From positions 1 through 43,034 of the forward strand of contig CAZKLS010000011.1 of the NCBI GenBank assembly GCA_964553405.1: a stretch of DNA of 43,034 bases, read 5' to 3'. The translations under genes were made by a program, and so were the position numbers. The stretch's first letter is position 1. Every line of letters begins with the position of its first letter. The DNA comes from DATIRA01 sp964553405. Its GTDB lineage: Bacteria > Pseudomonadota > Gammaproteobacteria > Steroidobacterales > Steroidobacteraceae. Of the stretch, positions 16,037 through 23,612 are shown one piece after another. The notes beneath the pieces were generated by a model that had not been told where the DNA came from, made no database searches, and was given only the letters and a program-made list of their open reading frames with translations.

Positions 16037-16525
16037 ATGCGGCGAACCACGATTACGCTCGACGAGGATCTCGTCGCGCAACTCGACGATTTCATGCGTG
16101 CGCGCGGCTATGCCAACCGCTCCGAGGCGATCCGGGACCTGGTTCGGGGCGGGCTGGAAGGCGCGACGTTGCGCTCGGACCCGGACGCCCACTGCGTGGG
16201 CGCGGCCGTGTACGTGTACGACCACGAGGCGAGGGACCTGTCGCGCCGCCTGACGAACGAGGCGCACGCGCATCACCACCTGGCGCTCTCGACACTGCAC
16301 GTGCACCTGGACCACGACAGCTGCATGGAAGTGACGCTGCTGCGCGGAACGGCCGCAGAGGTCCAGGGCTTCGCGGACCAGGTGACCACGCAGCGGGGCG
16401 TGCGGCACGGACAACTCGTCCTCGTGCCGGTGCAGACCGCGGTGGAGACCCATCGCCATGGCAAGGCACCGGCGCGGCCGCATTCGCACCTGCACCTGGC
16501 GCGTGCCCGCCGCGGCCGGTCGTAG
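16037..16525 (+). CDS. nikR: Nickel-responsive transcriptional regulator NikR
   Basis: A 162-residue NikR. Residues 1-45 form the ribbon-helix-helix DNA-binding domain (RRTTITLDEDLVAQLDDFM, then GYANRSEAIRDLVR). The ACT-like metal domain follows, with the four high-affinity Ni ligands in register: H77, H88, H90 (the HVH pair) and C96. The block QRGVRHGQLVLVP closes the core. The C-terminal tail after residue 138 is extended and His/Arg-rich (THRHGKAPARPHSHLHLARA), longer than E. coli NikR, and could bind extra metal. CGGAG lies six bases before the ATG. It is divergent from the TonB receptor across a NikR box, which implies autoregulation. Confidence 0.96.
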   Translation: MRRTTITLDEDLVAQLDDFMRARGYANRSEAIRDLVRGGLEGATLRSDPDAHCVGAAVYVYDHEARDLSRRLTNEAHAHHHLALSTLHVHLDHDSCMEVTLLRGTAAEVQGFADQVTTQRGVRHGQLVLVPVQTAVETHRHGKAPARPHSHLHLARARRGRS

Positions 16526-16570
16526 CAGGACGGCTTCGGTTGCCGCGACTGCTGCGGCGCAATGCGCAGC

Positions 16571-16590
16571 GGGACCGCGGGGGTGGTCCC
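16571..16590 (+). terminator. Hairpin downstream of nikR
   Basis: A perfect 6-bp stem, GGGACC (16571-16576) and GGTCCC (16585-16590), encloses an 8-base G-rich loop 46 bases after the nikR stop. It may end the nikR transcript before the riboswitch region. No T-run follows, so confidence is limited. Confidence 0.3.
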
Positions 16591-16706
16591 GGCCGCGTGT
16601 CCGGCGCGGCTTATGTCATCCCGGGTCGAGCTGAACGAGCCGCAGGTCACGGAATACGAATCGAGTCGCCGCTGCAGGTGCGCGCGGCGGGCGGCGCAGC
16701 TACTGT

Positions 16707-16816
16707 GAAGGCCTGGGGCAAACCCGCCGCGAGGCGGGGACGCAAAGCCTCCGGTCCGTCCGAACCTCGAGGGTCCGGGCGGATAGCGGGGTTGCCGGAC
16801 ATCCCGGAGGTGCGAG
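16707..16816 (+). ncRNA. Cyclic di-GMP-I (GEMM-I) riboswitch
   Basis: The aptamer (about 16707-16800) carries the GEMM-I hallmarks in order. GGGCAAACC (about 16716) comes first, then a CCGCC/GGCGG stem capped by a GCGA tetraloop. GACGCAAAGCCTCCGG (16739-16754) follows, then a variable second hairpin (16755-16782) and finally ATAGCGGGGTTGCC (16783-16796), which closes P1 against GGGCAA. This aptamer class binds the second messenger c-di-GMP. The expression platform is short: CCGGAGG (16804-16810), which is also the Shine-Dalgarno of the next gene, is perfectly complementary to the aptamer's CCTCCGG (16748-16754), and CCGG at 16795-16798 can also pair with it. This points to control of translation initiation. 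Confidence 0.93.
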
Positions 16817-17428
16817 ATGGCCGTGAGAATGCTGTTGCAAGCGGCGTTGCTGTGCGGTTGGTGCGGGCTGGCGCTGGCGGGTCCGGCCACAGCAGGCGGT
16901 GACCCGAAGGCCGCTGCGCCGGCGGCAGCGGCCGGCCCGGGCGCTTTACAGGCGACCCTCTCCCAGCGGCTGGCCAAAGCGTTCCGGTCGCAATCCAGGC
17001 GACGTCCCGATTGGGTGCACGATCGACAGGAAGTGGAGCTCGACGCCGAGCTTCGCTCGATCGGCAGGGACTCCTGGCGGCTGGTGCTGCAGCAGGAGCG
17101 CCGCGACGGTGCGGAACTGCTGACGCTGCGCGTGCCGCTTATCGACTCGGGCGCGGTCCGGACCTATGCAGGCGCCGGCCTGAACCAGTCGCGGTACTAC
17201 GCGGCGGACGACTATGGCTTCACGCGATTCAACCGGCGAAACCGGCAGCGCTCGCTGGGCGCTGCGGCAGAACTCGGTGCGGAGTTCTCGATCGGACAGC
17301 GCCTGCGCGTTGGCGCCGACCTGCGCTGGATGGAGCTCGATGACCGCGCCGTGGCGCTGCACAGCGACGGCAGGCTGATCGCGGCGGATCCGCTGATGCT
17401 GGGCGTGAGCCTCGGCTGCCGATTCTGA
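16817..17428 (+). CDS. Exported beta-barrel-like protein under c-di-GMP riboswitch control
   Basis: A 203-residue protein; the ATG is six bases after the Shine-Dalgarno GGAGG. Residues 1-27 are a signal peptide (LLQAALLCGWCGLALAGPATAG), followed by an Ala/Pro linker. The remainder alternates hydrophobic and polar residues in strand-length runs (DSWRLVLQQERR, RVPLIDSGAVRTYAGAGLNQ, LGAAAELGAEFSI, LRVGADLRWMEL) and ends LGVSLGCRF. A terminal phenylalanine is typical of outer-membrane beta-barrels. I do not recognise a named family. The riboswitch implies a surface or biofilm/motility role that responds to c-di-GMP; that is inference. Confidence 0.8.
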   Translation: MAVRMLLQAALLCGWCGLALAGPATAGGDPKAAAPAAAAGPGALQATLSQRLAKAFRSQSRRRPDWVHDRQEVELDAELRSIGRDSWRLVLQQERRDGAELLTLRVPLIDSGAVRTYAGAGLNQSRYYAADDYGFTRFNRRNRQRSLGAAAELGAEFSIGQRLRVGADLRWMELDDRAVALHSDGRLIAADPLMLGVSLGCRF

Positions 17429-17464
17429 GCCTCCAGGGATCCGTCAGGCGCACTTCCGTTCGCG

Positions 17465-19300
17465 CTACAGCTGCGACACGGACAGGCGCCGCAGCAGGTT
17501 CATGCGCTTGTCGTGATGCTCCTCCATCCGGTCGAGGATGTCCGCGAGGAACTCGACGGTATCGACGATCCGCGGGCCCTTGTTCAGCATCACGCATTCC
17601 GCGCGGCTGCTCATCACCGCGTCGCTCACCTCGGCCCGGCTCGGTGCGCCGGCCTTGGCGAGACGCTCGAGCACCTGGGTCGCCCAGATCACGGGCACGT
17701 GCGCAGCCTCGCAGAGCCAGAGAATCTCCTCCTGGACCTCCGAGAGCCGCTCGAAGCCCATTTCGACTGCGAGATCGCCGCGCGCGACCATCACGCCAAC
17801 CGGCGGTGAGCGCAGGCTGACCAGCAGGATGCGCGGCAGGTTGCGGAACGCGGCGCTGTTCTCGATCTTCAGCACGATGCCGAGATGACCTGCGCCCAGC
17901 GCGTGCAACTCGTCCTCCAGCCGCTCGACGTCCTCGGGCCTGCGCAGGAACGACAGCGCGACCATGTCGACGAATCCGACCACCGCGCGCAGGTCGGCGA
18001 GGTCCTTGTCCGTCAGCGCCCCGACGCCGAGGTCGGTGTCCGGGAAGTTGATGCCCTTCTCGGCCCGCAACCTCGCGCCCGACGGCGGCGCATGGGAAAT
18101 CTCGATCTCGATCTGGTCCCCGTCGTTGCCGAGCACCGCGCCGCCGATCTTCCCGTCGTCGAACCAGACGCGGTGCTTTCCCTGGACCCGATCAAACGCC
18201 GCCGGCAAGGTGCAGTGGATCCGCGCCGGGCTCAGCACCGCGCCGGCCTGATCCCGTTCCGCATCGCGGCCCGGCGAATCGTCGCGGGTCAGCACGATGC
18301 GATCGCCGGGTTGCAGCCCGATCGGTACGGACACGCCCGGCAGGTCGCCGACGCAGCCCTCGCCGAGCACGGCCGCCTCGCGCAGGATCCGGAATCCGCA
18401 GCCCTGCTCGATGTAGGCGGTCCGGTCGGCCTCCGCGAGCCATGAGCGGCCCTGCCGGCTGACGACCTCGAGACTTCGCAGTCGTCCCCGCAGATCCTCC
18501 AATTCCAGCCGGTCGCCCGGAAGAAGGTCATCGTGCAGCGGTGTCCGGACCGGGAGGGGGAGCGCACCGTGCAATGGTGGCTCGGGAGCATCGGCAGGGG
18601 TCAGCCAGACCCGGGCCCGGGCCGCGACCCGTCCCATCGCATCGCGTTTCGGCTTGATTCGCCTGAAGTGACCGGCCGGCGTGATGCTGCCGGTGCGCAA
18701 CTTCGGTCCGGCGAGGTCCGCCTGTATCTGGCACTTGCGGCCGACCACGAGCTCGGCGCGACGGAGGTTGTCCGCCATGCGCCGCCAGGCCACCGCATCG
18801 TCGTGCGCGCAGTTGATCCGCATCACGTCCATGCCGGCCCGCAGCAGGCTCTCGATCAGCGAATAGTTCTCCGCGGCTTCCGACGGCATCGTGACCATGA
18901 TCCGAACCGATCGTTCGCGCGGCGGTGCCCCGAGCAGGCGACGGGCGTGGTCGCGCAGAAGCAGCGGTCCTGTCAGGAAGTCGGCCGGCGCCACGGCGGG
19001 CTCCGCGTGGTCCACGCCGCTCATCCGTTCGAGATTGGCGATGACCGCGTTCAGGCTGGCCAGCACGTGCGACTCGAGAATCCCGAGCGATGACAATCCG
19101 AGCGAGTGCAGATCCTGCTGCAGAACGCGAATGTCCTGCTGCCGTACGCTGAGATAGTGCAGCAGGTTTCGCGCGCTGTTCTGGTAGCGGGCCTCGACGC
19201 GCGCCAGTTCCTTCGCGTGCTCCGCCTCGAACGCCAGCGCCCGCTCCCGCAGCTGGCGGGTGGCGACGAGACTGCGTTCGAGCAGGCGGTCTGCGGTCAT
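17465..19300 (-). CDS. Pyruvate-kinase-like protein with an N-terminal extension
   Basis: A 611-residue protein. Residues 1-125 are a helical extension (ARYQNSARNLLHYLSVRQQD is one block) with no pyruvate kinase counterpart. From about 130 a pyruvate kinase TIM barrel is recognisable: RIMVTMPS, the GMDVMRINCAHD block, a B-domain-like insert, VLKIENSAAFRN with the catalytic lysine, VMVARGDLAVEMG and VPVIWATQVLERLAKAGAPSRAEVSDAVMS. It stops soon after the barrel, so the regulatory C-terminal domain is absent. The usual VMLSGETA reads VMLNKGPR. Catalysis (PEP plus ADP to pyruvate and ATP) is therefore possible but not assured. It is divergent from the plcP-like operon. Confidence 0.8.
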   Translation of the reverse strand: MTADRLLERSLVATRQLRERALAFEAEHAKELARVEARYQNSARNLLHYLSVRQQDIRVLQQDLHSLGLSSLGILESHVLASLNAVIANLERMSGVDHAEPAVAPADFLTGPLLLRDHARRLLGAPPRERSVRIMVTMPSEAAENYSLIESLLRAGMDVMRINCAHDDAVAWRRMADNLRRAELVVGRKCQIQADLAGPKLRTGSITPAGHFRRIKPKRDAMGRVAARARVWLTPADAPEPPLHGALPLPVRTPLHDDLLPGDRLELEDLRGRLRSLEVVSRQGRSWLAEADRTAYIEQGCGFRILREAAVLGEGCVGDLPGVSVPIGLQPGDRIVLTRDDSPGRDAERDQAGAVLSPARIHCTLPAAFDRVQGKHRVWFDDGKIGGAVLGNDGDQIEIEISHAPPSGARLRAEKGINFPDTDLGVGALTDKDLADLRAVVGFVDMVALSFLRRPEDVERLEDELHALGAGHLGIVLKIENSAAFRNLPRILLVSLRSPPVGVMVARGDLAVEMGFERLSEVQEEILWLCEAAHVPVIWATQVLERLAKAGAPSRAEVSDAVMSSRAECVMLNKGPRIVDTVEFLADILDRMEEHHDKRMNLLRRLSVSQL

Positions 19301-19414
19301 GAGGCTTCGCGTCGAGGGCGACCCACAAGCCTAGTTCTCGAATGTGACGATTTCGTGGCGCGCAACGACGGTCATTCCAGCGTCGTTTTCGAGATTCTCG
19401 TCCCAGCTTGCTGA

Positions 19415-19454
19415 ATGTCATGGAGATTTCTTCGCTCGGTCATGCGTCGGTAAC
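19415..19454 (+). promoter_or_regulatory. Pho-box-like direct repeats upstream of the plcP-like gene
   Basis: CGGTCAT (19437-19443), four bases, then CGGTAAC (19448-19454) match the PhoB box CTGTCAT-N4-CTGT(A/C)A(C/T) at 12 of 14 scored positions. A further ATGTCAT (19415-19421) lies exactly 22 bases, two 11-bp registers, upstream of the first repeat; the intermediate register (19426-19432) does not match. The site lies 49 bases before the chosen ATG of a gene whose family is known to be phosphate-starvation-induced. Confidence 0.5.
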
Positions 19455-19503
19455 CTGATCGGTCGACGCTCACCCCGTGTCCCGAGAACGGGGAAGCCCC
19501 GCC

Positions 19504-20334
19504 ATGACCCCGCTGCCGTCGCAGAAGCCAAAGCTGCGCTTGCGAACCGTGTTTATCTCGGACGTCCACCTCGGCTTCAAGGGTTGCCGCGCGGACTTCC
19601 TGCTCGACTTCCTGCGAAGAGTCGAATGCGAGCGACTGTACCTGGTCGGTGACATCGTCGACCTGTGGGCGCTACGGCGGTCCTTCTACTGGCCGCAGGC
19701 CCACAACGACGTGCTGCGCACAATCCTCGGCAAGGCCAAGCACGGAACCCGCGTGGTCTACGTCCCGGGCAACCACGACCGGAGCTTTCGTGATCACGAC
19801 GGCCTGGTGCTCGGCAATGTCGAGGTCCGCAGGCAGGCGATTCACCAGACGAGCGACGGACGCCGGTTCCTGGTCCTGCACGGCGACGAGTTCGATGGCG
19901 TGGTCCGGGCGAGTCCGTTCCTCGAGTCGCTGGGCAATCGTGCCTACGCCGCGGTACTGCGCCTGAACCGGTACCTGAACGCTCTTCGCCAGCAACTGGG
20001 CTACCCGTACTGGTCGGTGGCGGCGTTCCTGAAACACAAGGTCAAGAACGCGGTCAAGTACATCGCGAACTTCGAGCGCGCGGTCGCCACGGAGGCACGC
20101 CGGCGCGGAGTCGACGGGATCATCTGCGGGCACATCCATCGCGCGGAGATTTCCGAGATCGACGGCGTGCTGTACTGCAACGACGGCGACTGGGTGGAGA
20201 GTTGCACGTCGCTGGTCGAGGACTTCCAGGGAAGACTGAGCCTGCTGCGCTGGACGGAGACTGCCGCCGTGCTCGACGGCGCAGTCGAAGTGCCGCTGAT
20301 CGGCGACGCTGCTGCGACCGGTCGTGCTGCATGA
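19504..20334 (+). CDS. PlcP-like metallophosphatase (LpxH/calcineurin superfamily)
   Basis: A 276-residue calcineurin-type phosphoesterase with the full metal site: D20 and H22 (FISDVHLG), D50 (LVGDIVDLW), N90/H91 (VPGNHD), H126 (VLHGDEFD), and H210/H212 (GHIHRAE). Automatic annotation tends to call such proteins UDP-2,3-diacylglucosamine hydrolase (LpxH). The length, and a glycosyltransferase gene overlapping its stop codon, instead fit PlcP, the intracellular phospholipase C that converts phospholipids to diacylglycerol during phosphate starvation; a Pho-box-like site upstream agrees. LpxH activity is not excluded. I chose the ATG at 19504 over the GTG at 19477; GGGGA lies about nine bases upstream. 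Confidence 0.8.
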   Translation: MTPLPSQKPKLRLRTVFISDVHLGFKGCRADFLLDFLRRVECERLYLVGDIVDLWALRRSFYWPQAHNDVLRTILGKAKHGTRVVYVPGNHDRSFRDHDGLVLGNVEVRRQAIHQTSDGRRFLVLHGDEFDGVVRASPFLESLGNRAYAAVLRLNRYLNALRQQLGYPYWSVAAFLKHKVKNAVKYIANFERAVATEARRRGVDGIICGHIHRAEISEIDGVLYCNDGDWVESCTSLVEDFQGRLSLLRWTETAAVLDGAVEVPLIGDAAATGRAA

Positions 20335-21449
20335 GGATCGTGCTGGTCACCGACGCCTGGCTTCCGCAGACGAACGGGGTCGTGCGGACGCTGTCGCGCA
20401 CCGCAGAGGAACTCGCGTCTGCCGGTCACGACGTGCGGCTGGTGACGCCGGAGGGACGGCGCACGGTTCCGCTGCCCACGTATCCCGAGATCCGGCTGTC
20501 GTTGTGGCCGGGCCGCACAGTGCACCGGGAGCTCGATCGGCACCAGCCGGATGCCGTGCACATCGCGACCGAGGGGCCGCTGGGCTACGCGGCACGACGC
20601 TGGTGCCTGCGGCGCGGTCGGCCGTTCACGACGTCCTATCACACCCGCTTTCCGGAATACGTGCGCGCACGCTTCCCGATACCGCTGTCGCTGGGGTACC
20701 GACTCGTCAGGCGTTTCCACTCTAGGGCGGTCCATACGCTGGTCGCGACGCCGTCGCTGGCGCACAACCTGGAGTCGCGAGGCTTTCAGAACCTCGCGAT
20801 CTGGAGCCGCGGTGTCGATACCGAGCTGTTCCGGCCGCGCGGAAAAGACTTTCTCGAGCTGCCGCGCCCGATCTGGATCTACTTCGGGCGGGTCGCGGTC
20901 GAGAAGAGCGTCGAGGATTTCCTGCGGCTCGAGCTGCCGGGCACGAAGCTGGTCGTGGGCGACGGGCCGGCGGCCGCCCGGTTGCGTGCACGCTATCCGT
21001 CGGCCGTGTTTGCGGGTTATCGCTATGGCGAGGACCTCGCCAGCCATGTCGCCGCAGCGGACGTGTTCGTGTTCCCGAGCCGGACCGACACCTTCGGCCT
21101 CGTGCTGCTCGAGGCGATGGCCTGTGGTGTGCCCGTCGCCGCTTACCCGGTGACCGGGCCGGTGGACGTCGTGGCGGACGGCGTTACCGGCGTGCTGGGA
21201 ACCGACCTGCGCGCCGCGGCGCTGGCGGCACTGGAACTCGACCCGGCCGCCTGCCGCGAACACGCGCTTAGATACAGCTGGGCGGCGGCCACGCGCCAGT
21301 TCGTCGAGGGGCTCGCGCTGGCGCAGCCCGCCGGGGAGCCGGGCAGCGCGACGGCGACGCCAGGCGGCGGGGCGGCGTGCGCCGACCTCATGGAGCGTGC
21401 TCGCGAGCCATCCGGCGTGTCGCAGGCGACATCGGGCTGCAGCAGATGA
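20331..21449 (+). CDS. GT4-family glycosyltransferase, probable diacylglycerol glycosyltransferase
   Basis: A 372-residue GT-B fold enzyme that overlaps the plcP-like stop by four bases (ATGA). The N-terminal domain begins IVLVTDAWLPQTNGVVRTL, the typical start of GT4 mannosyl/glucosyltransferases, and includes HIATEGPLG and SYHTRFPEY. The C-terminal domain has the nucleotide-sugar site: FGRVAVEKSVEDFL, VGDGP, and VFPSRTDTFGLVLLEAM, where the first glutamate of the EX7E motif is replaced by Asp. In marine alpha-proteobacteria and others the gene beside plcP (agt) adds glucose or glucuronate to diacylglycerol, replacing phospholipids under phosphate stress. I infer that role here. The C-terminal 40 residues are low-complexity. 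Confidence 0.85.
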   Translation: MRIVLVTDAWLPQTNGVVRTLSRTAEELASAGHDVRLVTPEGRRTVPLPTYPEIRLSLWPGRTVHRELDRHQPDAVHIATEGPLGYAARRWCLRRGRPFTTSYHTRFPEYVRARFPIPLSLGYRLVRRFHSRAVHTLVATPSLAHNLESRGFQNLAIWSRGVDTELFRPRGKDFLELPRPIWIYFGRVAVEKSVEDFLRLELPGTKLVVGDGPAAARLRARYPSAVFAGYRYGEDLASHVAAADVFVFPSRTDTFGLVLLEAMACGVPVAAYPVTGPVDVVADGVTGVLGTDLRAAALAALELDPAACREHALRYSWAAATRQFVEGLALAQPAGEPGSATATPGGGAACADLMERAREPSGVSQATSGCSR

Positions 21450-21478
21450 TGAGCCCGCGGACCGAGGGAGTGTCACGC

Positions 21479-22321
21479 ATGGGTACCGAGCGACCGCGGC
21501 TATGCGTATCGCTGCACGACGTCGCGCCGGCCAAGCTCGAGGACTGCAGGCGCGCGCTGGACTTCCTTGCACAGCAATGCGTCGGTCCGGTCTCGCTGCT
21601 CGTGGTACCGCATTATCACGGATTGAGCTGGGCGGACCGCGAGCACGATTTCCTCGACTTCATGCGCTCGCGAGTGAGCATCGGCGACGAGGTCGTGCTG
21701 CACGGTTTCACGCACCGGGACACCGCCGCGGCGGGTACCGGTGTTCGCGACTGGCTCGAGCGGCGTGTCTGCACGGCAGGGGAGGGCGAGTTCTCGCGGC
21801 TCGATACCAGCACGGCGCGGACGCGCATCCTAAAGGGTCTTGCGGTACTGCGCTCGGCGGGCTGGTCGCCGAGCGGTTTCGTCGCGCCAGCCTGGCTGAT
21901 GAGCCAGGGTACCGTGGAGGCACTCGAGAGCCTGCCGTTCCAGTACTACTCCACCCGCACCGCGATCTGCCATCTGAAGAGCGATCGGGTCATCCAGGCG
22001 CCCAGCCTGGTGGTCAGCACGCGCGACTGCGGCCGGCGGGCTCTGTCCCGCGCCTGGAACCAGGCACTGCTCGCGTTGCGGCACGATGCGCCCGTGCTCA
22101 GGGTCGCGCTGCACCCGGTGGATTTCCGGTATCCGGCCATCGTGCGACTCTGGCGCAGTGTGCTCGGCAAGCTGAGCGAACGCGAGGTCCTGACGGAGGG
22201 ATCTCTTCTCCAGCGAGGGCTCGATCGAGCGCTCCGCAGGTCGGAGTCAAGGTCCAGGCGCGGCCGCCTGCTGAGGCCAGGCCCTCACGCGCAAGGTGTC
22301 GGCGACCAGCCGGCCCGGTGA
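21479..22321 (+). CDS. DUF2334 polysaccharide-deacetylase-like protein
   Basis: A 280-residue protein of the DUF2334 group within the NodB/polysaccharide deacetylase superfamily. The metal-site motifs are visible: SLHDVAP (Asp dyad region), VLHGFTHRD (HxxxH), GFVAPAWLMS and ALHPVDFR. No signal peptide is seen. I start at the ATG at 21479, which has GAGGGAG eight bases upstream. An ATG at 21446 would overlap the glycosyltransferase stop by four bases, as in the upstream gene pair, and is the alternative. As third gene of the plcP-glycosyltransferase operon it may deacetylate a sugar headgroup or its precursor, but this is speculative. Its 3' end overlaps the convergent gene by about 75 bases. 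Confidence 0.78.
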   Translation: MGTERPRLCVSLHDVAPAKLEDCRRALDFLAQQCVGPVSLLVVPHYHGLSWADREHDFLDFMRSRVSIGDEVVLHGFTHRDTAAAGTGVRDWLERRVCTAGEGEFSRLDTSTARTRILKGLAVLRSAGWSPSGFVAPAWLMSQGTVEALESLPFQYYSTRTAICHLKSDRVIQAPSLVVSTRDCGRRALSRAWNQALLALRHDAPVLRVALHPVDFRYPAIVRLWRSVLGKLSEREVLTEGSLLQRGLDRALRRSESRSRRGRLLRPGPHAQGVGDQPAR

Positions 22322-23599
22322 TCGGGCCGTCAGTCGGACGCGGGCGCCGCCGGGTGGCAACTCGAAGTCGCCGAGCTTGATCCAGCGCGACCCCCAGATC
22401 CGCTGGTCCAGTGACACGGTTTCGCGGCTGCCGGGAAGCTCGATGTCGAACTGCGCCGATGCGGTGGCGCCGGCCGTCGCCGGGTACCAGGTCGAGATCT
22501 CGTAGCGTCCCGGCCGCGCCGCAGGCAGCCGCCAGTTCAGCTCGGTTCCGGCATCGGCGTCCGACAGCAGGTGCCCCGCAGCGGAGAAACTTCCCCGGCT
22601 CCTGCGGGGTTCCCAGCCGCCGACTCGCTCGTCTGCAGTGAGCTCGACGGCCCGCAGGTAGCTCGCGGGCTCGAGGCCGCCGTCGAGCCCGAGTCCTGCG
22701 ATCACGAGCTCCGTGAACCGGCCGAGCCGGGCGACGTCCCAGGGCTCGTCCTCGGCCTGGTTCCAGCCGTTCGAGAAGGCGGCGATCACGAGCCGGCGGC
22801 CGTTCGGCAGCTCTGCGTACATGACGTCCTCGAGCGTGTCATAGGCATTGCCGATCTTGTTCAGGTGCAGCGAGCCCGGCGGCAGTCCGCCGCCTAGGCT
22901 GCTGTGGCCCGAAAAAGAAGGCCGGCGAAGCAGCGAGCGCATGTACAGCGTCGCCTGCGGCTCGATCGCGCCGCTGGCGACGGCCAGCATCAGCCTTGCC
23001 GCGGCATCCGCCGACATCGCGTTGCGACCATGGCGCTCCAGCGCGAGCTTTTCGAGACCGGTGGGCTCGTCGCCGGAATTGCTCGGGTAGGTCTTCGTCA
23101 GCAGTCGCTGTTCATCCAGCAGGCCGGCGCGTTCGAGCACGCGCTCGATGTAGGCGCGCCGCTCGAGCCATGCGTCGGCATCGGTCCCTTCGACGGCCGC
23201 GTTCGGCGCCCCGGTGATCGTGTCCACGACGACGCCGGCTGCGACGTTGTCGGATTCCACGATCATCGGCCGCACCGAATCGTCCAGGCAGTCCGGCGCG
23301 CGGTCCCGGGCGGCGCACCAGTGCACGGCGCCGACCAGGAACGCGAGCTTCACGCAGCTCGCGGGATACGCGAGGCGCTGTCCCTCCACGGCGCCGCGCA
23401 ACCAGCGGCCGGGTCGCTGCTCGACCAGCACTGTCACCTGCAGCCTGTCGAAGTCCTGCTGGGCGAGAAACTCCGCTCGCGCCCGCTCGACGACGGTCTG
23501 TACTCCCGGCTCGTCCACGATCACCGGCATCGGTGTTCCAGCGACGGCAAGCCGACACGCGCAGAGTGTCCCGGCCAGCAGCAGCGCGCGCGCCGGCAC
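22247..23599 (-). CDS. Class A beta-lactamase-like serine hydrolase with a C-terminal beta-sandwich domain
   Basis: A 450-residue exported protein; the signal peptide is at 1-20. The penicillin-recognising fold is supported by S-C-V-K (81-84), S-D-N (116-118) and K-I-G (248-250, in place of KTG), the motif order of class A enzymes. Residues about 305-440 form a separate domain with RYEISTWYPA, FDIELPGS and WIKLGDFELPPGGARVRL, resembling the golvesin/xanthan-lyase C-terminal beta-sandwich found in extracellular carbohydrate-active proteins. The combination suggests a cell-wall or glycan-attached hydrolase rather than a resistance enzyme. It is last in the six-gene minus-strand operon, 13 bases after the AGMO-like gene. 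Confidence 0.82.
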   Translation of the reverse strand: MPARALLLAGTLCACRLAVAGTPMPVIVDEPGVQTVVERARAEFLAQQDFDRLQVTVLVEQRPGRWLRGAVEGQRLAYPASCVKLAFLVGAVHWCAARDRAPDCLDDSVRPMIVESDNVAAGVVVDTITGAPNAAVEGTDADAWLERRAYIERVLERAGLLDEQRLLTKTYPSNSGDEPTGLEKLALERHGRNAMSADAAARLMLAVASGAIEPQATLYMRSLLRRPSFSGHSSLGGGLPPGSLHLNKIGNAYDTLEDVMYAELPNGRRLVIAAFSNGWNQAEDEPWDVARLGRFTELVIAGLGLDGGLEPASYLRAVELTADERVGGWEPRRSRGSFSAAGHLLSDADAGTELNWRLPAARPGRYEISTWYPATAGATASAQFDIELPGSRETVSLDQRIWGSRWIKLGDFELPPGGARVRLTARSPGRLVADTLRVRAWPQQAAAPGP

Positions 23600-23612
23600 C
23601 GGCCGCCGCCGC

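Noticed and set aside
19504..20334. A firm lpxH (lipid A) assignment
   Set aside because: The metal motifs are shared by LpxH and PlcP. The overlapping glycosyltransferase and the Pho-box-like site favour PlcP, so the gene symbol is left open.
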